Of a stretch of 64,000 nt of DNA, positions 47,171 to 58,354 are shown piece by piece. The notes under the pieces are model-generated. The model was not told the DNA's origin. It searched no databases and saw only the letters and a list, made by a program, of their open reading frames with translations. The stretch's first letter is position 1. Each line of letters starts with the position of its first letter. Location: positions 21,717,501-21,781,500 of the forward strand of contig NC_059347.1 of NCBI RefSeq assembly GCF_019703515.2. The letters are read 5' to 3'. The position numbers were made by a program, and so were the translations under genes. This DNA is from Myxocyprinus asiaticus. Its lineage: Eukaryota > Chordata > Actinopteri > Cypriniformes > Catostomidae.

Positions 47171-47939
47171 CTCTATGCCCTATTCCCCTCATAGACTTTT
47201 CCTTTTACTGTTGGAGAGCTGAAAGGTGTAATAAAACGTCATTGTGAACTTTGAAAATTTTGTATCGCAAAATACACTTGTAACGATCCTACAGAGTGGC
47301 CATCATTATTGGAACTCAGTATGTCTTCTCATCACAACACCTGATGAAACAACCCGTCACGTACAATGACTGACAAAAAAACAAACAAACACATGATCAG
47401 ATTCCAAACCACCTATGAATGGATTTTGGATCAGGCTTGTAAAAATTTGATTTTATGTTTTTGTTCTGTTCAGGCTACAAAAACCTAAACGGATTTGAGT
47501 CAGATAGGCCAAAAAAAAAAAAAAGAAATCTGATTTTTGTCTGCCTGTGTGAACATAGCATAAATGTTTATGTTATCATTAAAAATCTATTTGCATATGG
47601 AGAAAATAACCACACTGTTGCTCTCTATAAACTGACAATTTTGAAATTATCAGCTTCGGCTGATAACCATCTTCACTTAATTTCAGGATTTTTTGTGCAA
47701 CTCATGTGCCATCATCAAATGGAATTGTTTATATACTGACATATTACATTTGTCACCATGCTCTCTAAATATCAGTATCAGCCACTAAACGTTTCCCATC
47801 AGTGTGCTGCCACAAACCCTGAACCAGCTTACTCAAAAAAAACTGTCCCACCTAATGAAGGACCAAACACAGATGTGGACGTTGAAAAAAGAATCACGGC
47901 TGATTGGGCAAAATCACTGGAATAATTTGACATACAGCA
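47171..47939. other. No gene or repeat named
   Basis: AT-rich sequence. The frame at 47455-47739 has no recognisable domain. Confidence 0.5.
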
Positions 47940-48720
47940 GTGTTGTCTGATGCTGACAGCAGGTCCTCTGAAAAATATTTTGCCATGCACAAAGGCTCAG
48001 CGGCAGAGTCAAGTCCTTCCCTTAATTACCTGCTATTGTATCACACATCTTCCGCCCATCCCCTGCCACAGTAGGGTCCCATTTTAACCAGGCTCCCCAT
48101 ATGCCCCGGCTCACTCGTTGGCCTTTCCTCTTTGCCACCATCTGGCATTTTAGTTCAGCCAAAATGAAAAAAAGAAAGAGCCAGACACAATGAGACAGTG
48201 AGATAGCCCATCTGCTCCCTGCCAGACTCCCCAATCATTATGACACAAAAGCTGCATTTACCCTGCTACACAATCCGCCGTTTTTAAACCTCTTATCCTC
48301 ACTGTTTTCCTCGGAGAAAAAGCCATCCTTATATCCGATTATGAACCAGTTTTCTTCAACTAAACTACTACATATCAAGCATTAGGAGAAAATGACAGTC
48401 TGTCATTAACATGGCTGGATTCTGCCCTACAAGCTCATCTTGACAGGTCTGGTTGGGTGGTGGGTGAGACTGGGAAAATGATCCACTCAGCCCCCTCGTC
48501 AAGTCGAAGCTCAAGTCATCGAAGCCTCGCTCATGCTCCCCTGACGAACGCGCACCAATGAGCATGCCCACTCCGGCGGAAATGGCTGACAATCAAAGTG
48601 TTGTCGTCAAACAAGTAGCAGTGACGGGGCAAAGATCGCTGCTGTCTGGCCCACAGAAAGCACACGCTCGCACATTGATCTGGCTTCTATCTGGCTTGTC
48701 ATCACAATGAACTCACGACT
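47940..48720. promoter_or_regulatory. Candidate conserved non-coding block
   Basis: It is free of transposon features for ~780 bp and less AT-rich. It contains phrases such as 'cccttaattacctgctattg', 'ccaatcattatgacacaaaa' and 'gctgcatttaccctgctac'. The minus frames at 48022-48234 and 48368-48592 have no domain or convincing splice context, so I do not call them genes. Enhancer function is inference. Confidence 0.33.
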
Positions 48721-49219
48721 GTCTTATACCAAAGGGGTGATACTGGATACAAATACATTATAAACTTAAAGTCAACTGGGCTGCAGTGGACAAGTCCTAC
48801 ATCTAAAACACAACACAGCAATCTGGCCAATATATAATAATTTTTTTTAAGCAAGTGTAAACAATTGTCATGTTTTTTGTTCAGTGTGTCTCGTAAGAAA
48901 ATTATAAGTTAGCAATCTGCTGGTTGATTTCCCAGAAAGTGTAAACACTGTGGTTCTGTGGCGCTATCAAAAATGTTTTCTTTTTGTTTAAGCATTTGAT
49001 TCGTTAATCGTTTATTAACATTGCCTCAATCAATGACGTGAGTTTGGGGTGGGACTATCTGTTTCGAACCAATGGTAGATGGATCAGCATATGGTAAACC
49101 TGTTTGAAAATATTCATTATTTTTGGCCATTCCAGTTGGTGACACTGTTAGCGCAGCCAGTAGAGTAGTTCAGGTTATAGTCCAAAAACCCGAAAAAGAA
49201 TGACCATTTTCGAGCCATG
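48721..49219. other. No gene seen
   Basis: AT-rich intervening DNA with no recognised repeat. Confidence 0.5.
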
Positions 49220-49700
49220 ATTTCTCTCTGGATTTTCTTGGGTTTTTAGAATGGCAGTTATGGATTTATGAGTAAAATAAGGTCTGGGGTAAACATTACT
49301 TTAAGATACAGTACTTGGAGTTTTTGCTCTACAAAATAAATTACACATTGTCATACCCCAAATGTGATTTTTGAATCCGTCGGGTTTTTAAAAAAAAATA
49401 TGTTGCTGACAAGTTGGTAGATAAGTCCTACGGTTATGCATTTCATCAGGCACGTTCATTCACATGCTTGTGGTATTTGTAGTTCTTATCTAGCAACTTG
49501 TTAGCACCATAATTTTTTTTTTTAAAACACAGCGGTTTCAAAATTCACATTCGTGATTGTGTGAAATTTATGTTGTAGAACAAATCGTCCAAGCATCATC
49601 AAGTAATGTTTACCACAGACCTTATTTTACTCATTAATTGAAAAACCCCATTAGCTATAAAAAATAAAAATCCAAAGGAAATTCCTGAGTGAACCCATGG
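49220..49700. mobile_element. Long hairpin (foldback) element
   Basis: The left arm 49270-49450 is matched in reverse complement by 49479-49632. Examples: gagtaaaataaggtctgggg pairs with acagaccttattttactc, ggtaaacattactt with aagtaatgtttacc, and gacaagttggtagataagtc with ttatctagcaacttgtt. About 30-40 bp separate the arms. Weaker pairing extends outward to about 49220 and 49700. No coding sequence; a fold-back MITE is the simplest explanation. Confidence 0.85.
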
Positions 49701-49756
49701 TGAATTAGCCTTCCAGGTTTGCCTACAAATTGATGTCAAGGCTGAACAGCTCTATT

Positions 49757-49990
49757 GGTCAGTCAAACAGATAATTCCGCCTCAAACTACTGCAACTGCT
49801 TGAGCCAATTAAGCCATTTTGGGAATCCTGAAACAGCACCAGATTTAATAGCACCACAGAGCCCCATTGTTTACACTTTTCAGGGAAAATCAACCTACAA
49901 CTGGCTTACTAATAGTTGTCCCTACATTCTGAGCTAGCAACGGAGAAAGTATTTTAACATCGAAAAAATGACATCACCTTCAAGTTTGTA
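49757..49990. repeat. Unclassified dispersed repeat, copy 3 of 3
   Basis: This is the best preserved copy: cagataattccgcctcaaac, gagccaatt, cctgaaacagcaccag, aatagcaccacagagcc, ttgtttacacttttcaggga and gagaaagtattttaacatc. It matches 16808-17060 and 4675-4860. Confidence 0.65.
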
Positions 49991-50389
49991 GTTGAGTAAT
50001 TTTGTGACTCATACTGAAATAAAACTCATACTTAATGCTTTTCCTAAGTGCCTGGTAAAAAAGGAAAAATAATAGATGTAATTTGCAAAACATCTTGGTT
50101 AAGTCCTAATGGAAATGCCAAACACAATGTGTCCTGACCTCTACATATTCAGACCGCCTTATTGCACATCCAGACTGTGTGCTTTTACAATGCCAGAGAG
50201 AAGGCTGCTATCTATTCCTGGCTGTGTTGTCACACTATTGTGTGGGTGCAGCAAACTTCTGCTGCTTTACACTAATTTTCCAGCACCGCAGCCCACGACA
50301 ACACTTATGCTGACTCAAAGTGCAAAACTGGTCATCAACTGGAGTTTGTGGAAGAGTGCTTCTAATCCACAGTAGCCGATCAGTTTAAT
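49991..50389. other. No gene seen
   Basis: The frame 50109-50375 has no recognisable domain or splice context. Confidence 0.45.
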
Positions 50390-50650
50390 TCATCAGAGTG
50401 ACTAGTTTGTCTAAACTGCGATGGCCCCAGTATTCTGATTACATTAGCAGGGGGCAAAAGGTTGTTGCCACGAATTGAAGACACAGCGAGCAGCTGTCGC
50501 AGTCCGAGAGGGTTGATGTAAGCCCCTATTCTCAGCGAGTCCTGGCCGGTTTCAATTACGCACTAACCCCTGACCCCACGCTGCTTGTAACTGAGAGATG
50601 TGAAAAGGTGCTGGGCTTGAGCCTAAGCTCCAAACAGAGAGGACAGAATG
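50390..50650. promoter_or_regulatory. Candidate conserved non-coding element
   Basis: It is repeat-free and of balanced composition, with phrases such as 'cagtattctgattacattag', 'aaggttgttgccacgaattg' and 'tttcaattacgcactaac'. No coding frame. It sits just before a GT microsatellite. Conservation is unproven. Confidence 0.35.
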
Positions 50651-50718
50651 GGATTTGATGGCTTTAAATGAGGAGTTTGTGGCACTGTCCCTTCTCAAAG
50701 TAAATGGGATTCCATCTG

Positions 50719-50720
<2 letters not shown>

Positions 50721-50774
<54 letters not shown>
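50721..50774. repeat. (GT)n microsatellite, 27 units
   Basis: An uninterrupted GT run. The reading frames across it are artefacts of the repeat. Confidence 0.97.
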
Positions 50775-50780
<6 letters not shown>

Positions 50781-50968
50781 TGGGGGGATGGGGCAAAGCT
50801 TTTCAGAGCTGTTTTCAATAGACATGGCTACAATTTAGACATTGGCATGAAGCCACCTCTTCTGTTCTTCCTTCTGCCCCTTTTGACTCTCTGTCTGTGG
50901 TCAATGTGGAGACTGCCAGAAAGAGACAGCTGCACTTCAGGCTTCCCACCTCACTCCCTGTCGCTCTT

Positions 50969-51277
50969 AAAGGGATAGTTAACCCCAAAAGTTTGTCATT
51001 ATTTACTTGCCCTCATGTTGTTCAAAACCTGTGTGGTCTTAGGCCGCATATACACTAATATGGTTGAAAACTCTGTTTTCCATTTCCTAATGTCATTGTT
51101 TTCCAAAGTACAGTACACAGTACAAGAAAGCATTTTTTTTTTTTTTTTTTCAAAAAAGCCATTCAAGTGTGGATGAGAGCATTGTAAAACGTTTTCAACT
51201 GAAGACATATTAGTGTGGAGTGGCCTTTTGTCATGGAACACAACAGTAGATTTTCTTTTAAGAACTGTTAAGCAAGA
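50969..51277. mobile_element. TTAA-family MITE, left part, cut by an L1
   Basis: After ctc it reads TTAAAGGGATAGTTAACCCC and continues 'tgtcattatttacttgccct', the 12276 family. A smaller MITE is nested at 51042-51225 and an L1 starts at about 51278. A possible continuation (accataaaaatatc, aaaagtagtcctgctgacac) lies at 55965-56100 beyond the L1. Confidence 0.7.
51042..51225. mobile_element. Small MITE, 184 bp
   Basis: GGCCGCATATACACTAATAT at the left is mirrored by atattagtgtggagtggcc at the right; 'ggttgaaaac' and 'gttttcaact' pair further in. A long T run sits in the middle. Confidence 0.8.
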
Positions 51278-51410
51278 GAGTCACGTGACGCCATGCGAGG
51301 TTCGTACGCGTGAACAGCAAGCTCTGCACACTCTGCTAGTTTTAATACTTTGTGTCAAAAACCAGTGAGACTCAATACACCCGGATTCTTAACTGTTCTA
51401 GGAAGACAAT

Positions 51411-52228
51411 ATGTCAAAGAATTCAAAATCCTCGGGCTCTGGAGACATTAATAGACACTTACGTGCTCAAGCTGAAGCCACCAAACAGTAGGCTGCAAGC
51501 CCGGGAGTCGATTTGGCCGGTGAGGTGAAGGAAAATTGGTGACAATTGATGAATGTATGCTGACTTGGAGGAGATTGCTGTAATGCATCTATCGATCGCT
51601 GCCATGGAGATGAAATTCACTAAGATGGTTACAAGAGTGACAGATGTTGAGAAACGGATTTATTATCTGGAGTCATCGGAGAGGGAATTAGCTGCTAATC
51701 CGCTAGTGACCAAGACGGACATGGAGCATGTTTGGGAAAAATTGGAAGATATGGAGAATCGTAACCAGAGGAATAATGGCCGAATTGTTGGAATTCCTGA
51801 GTGAGCAGAGGATCAGAATATGGTGGAATTTCTGGATGGGCTCTTTCAGAGTCTGCTCGACATAAGCCATAAGCTGGAAATCGAGCAAGCTCATAGAGTT
51901 CCAGCTCAGCAATCTGCTGAGGGAGACAGGCCCTGATCAATTCTGGCCAAATTTCTGAGATCATCCGATAAAGATCTTGTGTTACGTGAGGCGAGGATTA
52001 AAGGAAGGCTTTCTTGGAAGAACCACAACATTTTCTTGTTCCCAGACTTTGCGAATTCGACAAGAGAGAAATGTGATTGATTCATGGTATGCAAGAAACT
52101 CTTACATCAATGGAAGGTCGCTTTTGCACTGATGTTCCAGGCAAAATTGAGAATAGATGCTAAGGATGGCCGCAAAGTATTTACATGTCCCCAACAAGCA
52201 TTGTCCTTCATAAAGTCAATGGTGTAAG
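51411..52228 (+). pseudogene. L1 ORF1 protein, broken
   Basis: ORF1p binds the LINE RNA. The start MSKNSKSSGSGDIN at 51411 is followed by a stop at 51489. A heptad-like coiled-coil stretch (MEMKFTKMVTRVTDVEKR) leads into ENRNQRNNGRIVGIPE, the RRM-start motif of L1 ORF1. After another stop the C-terminal part (FLDGLFQSLLDI, IEQAHRVPAQQSA, REARIKGRLSWK, VAFALMFQAKLRIDAKDGRK) ends in FTCPQQALSFIKSMV at 52228. There are three in-frame or frame-changing breaks. The order and length fit an ORF1 of roughly 270 residues. Confidence 0.85.
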
Positions 52229-52253
52229 TCATTGCGTGATACTCACGTTGCAG

Positions 52254-52750
52254 CCGAGTCGGATTGACTCACTGAACATTCACTTGACCGTCTGAGGAAA
52301 CTGAGTGCCTTTTTTAATTTTTTGTGCTGGTTCTGCCTAGCGGCTGGAGTTTGTTTTGTGTAGTAACACTCCTTCAGGACAGTGTTGTGGATAAATCTGC
52401 ATGTTCTTTGTGCTTATGCATCCTATCGGTTGGAGTTTGTTTTGTGGAGTATTTCTTGCAGGAAACTGGAGTGATTTGGTCATTTGTTGCACTAATGTAA
52501 CAGTCGAATGGGCCACCTCACTGAACATTCGTTTGACTGCCTGAGGAAACTGAAAGGCTTTTTTTTTTTTTTTTTTAATGTGCTGGTTCCGCTAGCAGCT
52601 GAAGCTTGTTTTGTGGAGGAACACACCTTCGGGACAGTTATGTGGATGAATCTACAAGTTTTTTGTGTTTATCCCGCCTATTGGCTGGAGTTTGTTTTAT
52701 AGATTTTCTTCTGTTATGTAATTCTGTCTCCCAAAGTTTGCATAGAAACA
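52254..52750 (+). repeat. Tandem duplication between L1 ORF1 and ORF2
   Basis: The phrase tcactgaacattcacttgac at 52269 recurs as tcactgaacattcgtttgac at 52518, 249 bp apart, and the sequence after each runs parallel (ctgaggaaactga, gtgctggtt, aacac..ccttc, ggacagt). Inside each unit 'ggctggagtttgttttgt' occurs twice, so there is also an inner ~85-bp repeat. Confidence 0.85.
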
Positions 52751-52949
52751 CTGGACTTGAGCAATCCGACAGCAAATTTGTCGCGGGGGCTCTCATAGGC
52801 ATACATGGACTGGTGCTGTCATGCGCAGGGTTAAGGTGCGCATTTTTCTTTTTTCTGTTTGTTTGGTTCTGGGGGAAGTTCGGGGTTTGATTGTTGCACT
52901 AATGTTGGAATGTGGTCTTTATAATTTTGTTTTAGACACAATCTATTTT

Positions 52950-55900
52950 TTCTAATGTCAAAATGTCAGTATGAGTGGGGTTGGGGCACCCCATAAAAAG
53001 ATGGAAGGTTATTTCTTTTTTTAAACGTAAGAACTACGATATAGTGTTTCTTCAAGAAATGCATCTTTCCCCGTAGGAAGCTGAAAAATTTTGGGAAGAT
53101 ATGGGGTGGGCATGTTGGATCATACAGTATGCCTCATTCATCAAAAAATCCAAGGCACGAGAACTCGTGGAGTTGGAAGGGAATATTAAAAGTGCCAAGG
53201 CAGAGCTGAAGCGCCGAATGTTGTCTGATGGCCTCAGAGAATTGACCCAATTGAAATACAGATATAAAAATTTTGTCCCGGAAGGTGGAGTTTTGGCTAT
53301 TCAGGGCAAGACAGTCATACTTTGGGGGACAAAGCAGGGAAGCTTTTGGCTAGACATATATAGTAGATAGAGTCTTTTTCTACCATTCCCTCAGTGAAAT
53401 CTGCTGCTGGTGAAATTTTTACCTCGACCATTGATATTAATAATGCCTTTAAAGAATTCTATCTTGATCTTTATAGTTCCACGTCTTCGTCTACTGATGA
53501 AGATATCAGAAACTTTGCGGAACCATTAGAACTCCCTAAACTGACGACTGAGCACAAAAATTCTCTCGATTCTGAGATAACCATGGAGGAGCTTGGCGAG
53601 GTAATTAAGGCCTTGCCTACAGGCAAGTCTCCGGGGCCAGATGGCTTTGCCGCTGAATCTTTTTAGATCTTATGCTACGGAATGGTTCCACTTTTGTTAG
53701 AAGTTTATACGGAATCATTAAATAGAAAGCTTCCACAAACCATGACACAAGCCTGGATCAGTCTGATTCTTAAAAAGGACAAAGATCCAAGTGAGTGTAA
53801 GAGTTACCATCCAATTTCCCTGATCCAGCTAGAGGTAAAAATATTGTCAAAAATTCTGGCTAACCAATTAAGTAAAGTTATGATATCTCTTATACATATA
53901 GATCAGGTGGGGATAATTCGGGGCCACAACTCTTCTGTTAACATTAGGCATATCATCAATATCATGTAGTCAGTGGCGAATGATCAGACTCCGGTCGCTG
54001 CCATCTCACTTGACGCCAAAAAGGCATTTGATATGGTAGAATGGGATTATCTTTTTAAGATTTTGGAAATATACGGGTTCGGGAATACTTTTATTGGATG
54101 GATTAAGTTACTTTATAGACACCCAGTAGCGGCGGTACAAACAAATGGATTAATTTCAGATTATTTTACTCTGGACAGGGGCACCCGGCAGGGTTGCCCA
54201 CTTTCCCCATTATTGTTCTGTCTTGCCCTGGAACCATTAGCAGCCGCGATAAGAAGGGAAGATGATTTTCCAGGGGTGGTGGCGGGAGGTATGGCGCAAA
54301 AGCTTTTGCTTTACGCAGATGATATTTTATTCTTTGTCTCCGACCCCATTAGATCTATGCCTTGCCTCCACAGATTTAGTAATTCCTTTTCTAAATTCTC
54401 AGGATACAGAGTCAATTGGTCTAAATCCAAAGCTTTGGCTCTGGCAGCATACTGCCCAGTAATGGCTTTCCAGCCGGGCGCCTTCCAGTGGCCCAAACAG
54501 GGCATTAAGTATTTGGGCATTTTATTCCCAGCAAATTTGTCTGATATAGTTAAGAGTTAATTTTGATCCCTTAATAAAAGGTTTTCGAGCGATGTGGGCA
54601 GGTGGGCTTCATTACATTTATCTATGATTGGGAAGGTTAATGTTATTAAAATGAATTGTATTCCAAAATTCAATTACTTACTGCAGTCTCTCCTTGTAGA
54701 TGTCCCCTTCTCTTATTTCAAGCAATTTGACAGCATAGTGAAGTCTTTCATTTGGAATGGTAAGCATCCTAGTTTACATTTTAATAAGTTACATAGGGCG
54801 ATTGACAAAGGTGGGCTAGGCCTACCCAAGATTTTGTTTTATATTATGCATTCGGTCTCAGACGTTTGGCTCATTGGTCGCTTCCACCTGAGAGAGCCCC
54901 TCCCTGGTTTTAATATTGAACAGGAAGTTCTTGCCATTTCGCCATTGCAAAGCCTTTCTATCAAACTAATCAGAGAAGTTAAGTTACACCCCGTTAACTC
55001 GCATTTGCACTTGGTATGGACAAAAGTGTCCAGATTGTTTAATTCGGACATTTATTTAAATATTGCCTCAAGCATATGGCTGAACCCTTAATTATGTATT
55101 AATAAGTCCCCTTTCTGCTGGTCAGAGTGGATTGTGAGGGGGGGTCACTACACTCGGTGACCTATATGAGAGTGGAGTGTTAAGATCTTTTGAAAATTTG
55201 GTTCAACATTTTGGGATTCCAAGATCTCAGTTCTATAGGTTTTTACAGTTGTGCCACCTGCTCTGTACTATTTTTGGGAGTAGCATACACCCCCCTAAAG
55301 CGGCAGATACTCTGGGAGCGGTGATTACTGCTTTTGGAAAAGGTCATGAGGCATCAGTGTATTACTCCCTGCTAATTCAGAGTCTGGGGGTCAGAGCTTT
55401 AACTTCTATCAAGAGATTATGGGAGAAAGATTTAAACTTGGGATTGGAGGAGGGAGTGTGGGCTAGGATTCTAAAAAAAGTCAAGTCTGCATCTAGAGAT
55501 GCAAGGGTGCGCCTTATGCAATTCAAGATTTTACATAGATTCTATTGGACCCTCTCTAGATTGTATAGGCTTGGTCTTAAAGACACACCCACCTGCTGGC
55601 AATGCCAATCAGAAGGAGACACAATCCATGTTTTTTGGGGGTGTGTTAAAATCCAAGAATTTTGGTTGAAGGTTCAGAGTTTTATATGTGACGTTTCGAG
55701 CACTCAAATTTCATTTTGCCCCAGACTCTGTATTTTGGGCGATGGGGCGGTCATAAATTTGGGAGATAAACACATAAAAAATTGGGTTCTGACCAGTATT
55801 ATGATTGGCAGGCAGATTATTTTAAGGGGATGGAAGTCGGATGGAGTGCCCTCATTTCCGGAGTGGTGTGCAGAGATGGGGAGGGTGGCAGCTTTCGAGG

Positions 55901-55960
55901 AGGTGTCAAGCAGAAGGCTTGGGGTTTGGGATTTTTTTTATAGGAAATGGGGAAATTATA
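52950..55960 (+). pseudogene. L1 ORF2: endonuclease stub and reverse transcriptase
   Basis: Near 53025 the words KNYDIVFLQEMHLSP are the start of the APE-type endonuclease (the QE motif). At about 53115 the sequence jumps to IIQYASFIKKSKARELVELE, so most of the endonuclease is deleted. RT: LKKDKDPSECKSYHPISL, ISLDAKKAFDMVEWDYLF (first catalytic Asp region), GTRQGCPLSPLLFCLALEPL and LLLYADDILFFVSD (YADD box, near 54310). The C-terminal part 55177-55960 contains CWQCQSEGDTIHVFWGC, a zinc-knuckle-like C-x2-C...H pattern seen at L1 ORF2 ends. Stops and shifts occur at 53664, 53967, 54558, 55089 and near 55140. Confidence 0.92.
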
Positions 55961-55964
55961 AAAT

Positions 55965-57096
55965 GACAAAGAGCACCATAAAAATATCAAAAGTAAAAAG
56001 TAGTCCTGCTGACACTAAATGTATGCAGCCATATGACAATGAGCCATCACTGAATGGCAAGAGCTGTCAAATGATTCTTCCAAAAATTCTGGAAAAAAAT
56101 AAAATAAAAGCACTTTGGAACAATAAGTTCCAGATGAAATTTTCATTATGTTATTGAAGGCAAAATTTCACAGTTTAAAAATAAAAAAATAATCATTTCA
56201 AGACTCTTTGGCTACATGGCAACAATCTCATTTCACTCCAAGCTAAGAGAAATCCATGGGGAAATCAGATAACATGCACCCACATACAATATTTAAGGCT
56301 GATAATCAAACCATCAATTGTTGGGATGAAGTAAAATGCAGCTGGCAGTAGTGGACAAGATTTTAAATGTACATCACACGAAACAGCAGGAGTCAGTTCT
56401 CCATTACAAATAATTCATACCCTAAGAGATTACTGTAAAAATGTAAATATAGGAGAACATTTCAATGCCAGAGATTCCTCAAAAACATGATTAATTTTGA
56501 GTCTGTGGTGCGTTTACTGAAAGATGCTGATGCTGGCAGTTCCTCTTAGATTCAGTAAGCACAGATTTTCACCCATAATTATGGCCAAATTACAGACTCT
56601 GACTGTGGTATCACCAGCTTCTCCCATTCTCTCCCACAATCCTTCATTCTTTCAAGCAAGAAAATGCAACATATCTTCATTCACTGCAGACTGTGGTGTG
56701 CAGAAAGTGTTTACCAAATGTCATTCTAATGTCTCATATGATCACACACTGACTAATATCAGCAGAAACATCTATAGCCCCCCTTACAAGAAAAGTACTG
56801 CAGCAGTTCCATGGTACAGTTATGGTATCAGATGGTAATACCATGGTACTTTAATAAATACCATGGTACTACTTACTAAAAATTACCATATTTATGTACA
56901 ATGGTTGGTATTTACAAGGTATTCCATGGTAGTTCAAAGAATACTATGGTACTACCACAGTACATGTGAAAAAACGAGGAATGCCTTCATTACACCTGGC
57001 CATGGTGGAAAGACATATTCTCAATATTTCGTCAGCTGAACAATCAACACTCTGGTACATAACAGTACAGCATATTAAATGGATTATACATTAATA
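55965..57096. other. No gene; MITE remnant and CCATGGTA repeat
   Basis: 55965-56100 may be the right part of the MITE cut by the L1. 56101-56799 holds nothing recognised; the frame 56524-56838 has no domain. 56800-56975 is the repeat listed separately. Confidence 0.5.
56800..56975. repeat. CCATGGTA-rich dispersed repeat, second copy
   Basis: gttccatggtacagttatgg, gataccatggta-type words and 'accatggtactac' repeat here. The first 80 bp match the reverse complement of 17120-17200 (cagttatgg.gtcagatggt), so the two copies are in opposite orientation. Confidence 0.78.
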
Positions 57097-58184
57097 CAGT
57101 GTTTCTCAACTGGTGGGTCACGGCAAAAGTGAGTCGCAGGTCTATTCGGGGTGTGTCGCGGACAGCAGGGAAAGAACAATGCCATGGTTCTCCCACTGAA
57201 AAATTTTCAGTGGTGCCCAAGTAAAATTTAGGACTGCCAAGGCTAATTTAATGATAATCTCGAGTTCAGTGCTTTATACACGCTAAAGTCTTCTCATCTG
57301 CAACGTGGTATTTTCGTGGTGCGATTAAAGCTTGTTTTTCCCGCGAGTGTAATGGAGCAACTCACGTCAATGATCTGCACTGCTCTACTGTATCTCTGGC
57401 GCTCACGTGCACATCAACGCCCATTTCAATTCTAGCAAGAATTTTCTAGTTTTAATCGTTATGGAGGAAATCAAACCTCTCAAACAAACAGCCCCGACAT
57501 TACAAACAGCAGTGAAGCGGAACAGAGCAACACTGTGCTATGCACCAAATTAAAGTTTATTATAATTATTATTACACATCATCACCCTTACTAAACTGTT
57601 TCATGATTTTACAGCAGTAACTGTGATATTTTGACCAAATTTTTTCCGTTTTATATTAAATAATCTATTATTAGGTAGAATCTATACTATTTTTCATAAA
57701 CACTATGTTATTTTTGTTGTTATTATTATTACTATTAGTAGTAGTAGTATTCAAAAGACTAGCTACCTTTCCTGACTTACCTGTGCTTATATGTCATTGC
57801 AAAATAAATATAAGGGCAAGTAGGCCTACATAAAGGGCTTTAAGTCTGGACCTCTAAGACTTGTGGACAAATTATGAGCAAAGTTTTACTCCTGTGTAAT
57901 AAATGTTTTGTTTGAACGATGTTTGAAATTTGGAAATAAACTGGATAATAAATATAATTGGCTCATATAAATAAATATGCTCATCAACTTATAAATGGGG
58001 GGAGAGAAAGCTTCCTGTATCTTTTGTTGTTGACATTAAAAACAAAAACAAAAAAATACACTTCATACATGCATTTATACCCAAGACAGATTAAATACAG
58101 GTTATGTTTTTTACTATAGTGGGTCGCCACTTGATATCCAATGTAAAATCTGGGTCCCAAAGCAAAACCAGTTGAGAACCACTG
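57097..58184. mobile_element. hAT-like element (CAGTGTTTCT ends), 1088 bp
   Basis: It begins CAGTGTTTCTCAACTGGTGG and ends CCAGTTGAGAACCACTG, the same termini as 9414-10430. Flanks CATTAATA and CTTTAACA are an imperfect 8-bp duplication. It ends 170 bp from the setbp1 exon. No transposase. Confidence 0.88.
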
Positions 58185-58354
58185 CTTTAACAAACTATCC
58201 TTCACAACCTCATTTTTGTTCACATCAGATTTAATAAACCTTCAACTCTTACTAAGGTCTACACTTGTGACTAAAGCAGCCATACCACGTGACTGACATG
58301 ACATCAACGCAACAAAATTACCACATTTCTCAACATCATGAGAGTGACACTAAC

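Larger units (their letters stand above)
51278..55960 (+). mobile_element. L1-like LINE, 5' end present, 3' end absent
   Basis: It starts with the same gagtcacgtgac...catgcgagg found at 32087, then ORF1 (51411), an expanded inter-ORF region, a truncated endonuclease start and the reverse transcriptase. Sequence similarity to the other copy ends near aggaaatggggaaat at about 55945-55960, short of the 3' UTR. ORF1 with coiled coil and RRM-like block, plus the RT type, places it in the L1/Tx1 group. Confidence 0.9.

Noticed and set aside
47992..48592. Minus-strand frames in the transposon-free island as a further setbp1 exon
   Set aside because: Same strand as setbp1, but the translations do not resemble the protein and no clean acceptor/donor pair was seen.
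50552..50978. Frames of 88 and 107 codons on the two strands
   Set aside because: Created by the (GT)n microsatellite.
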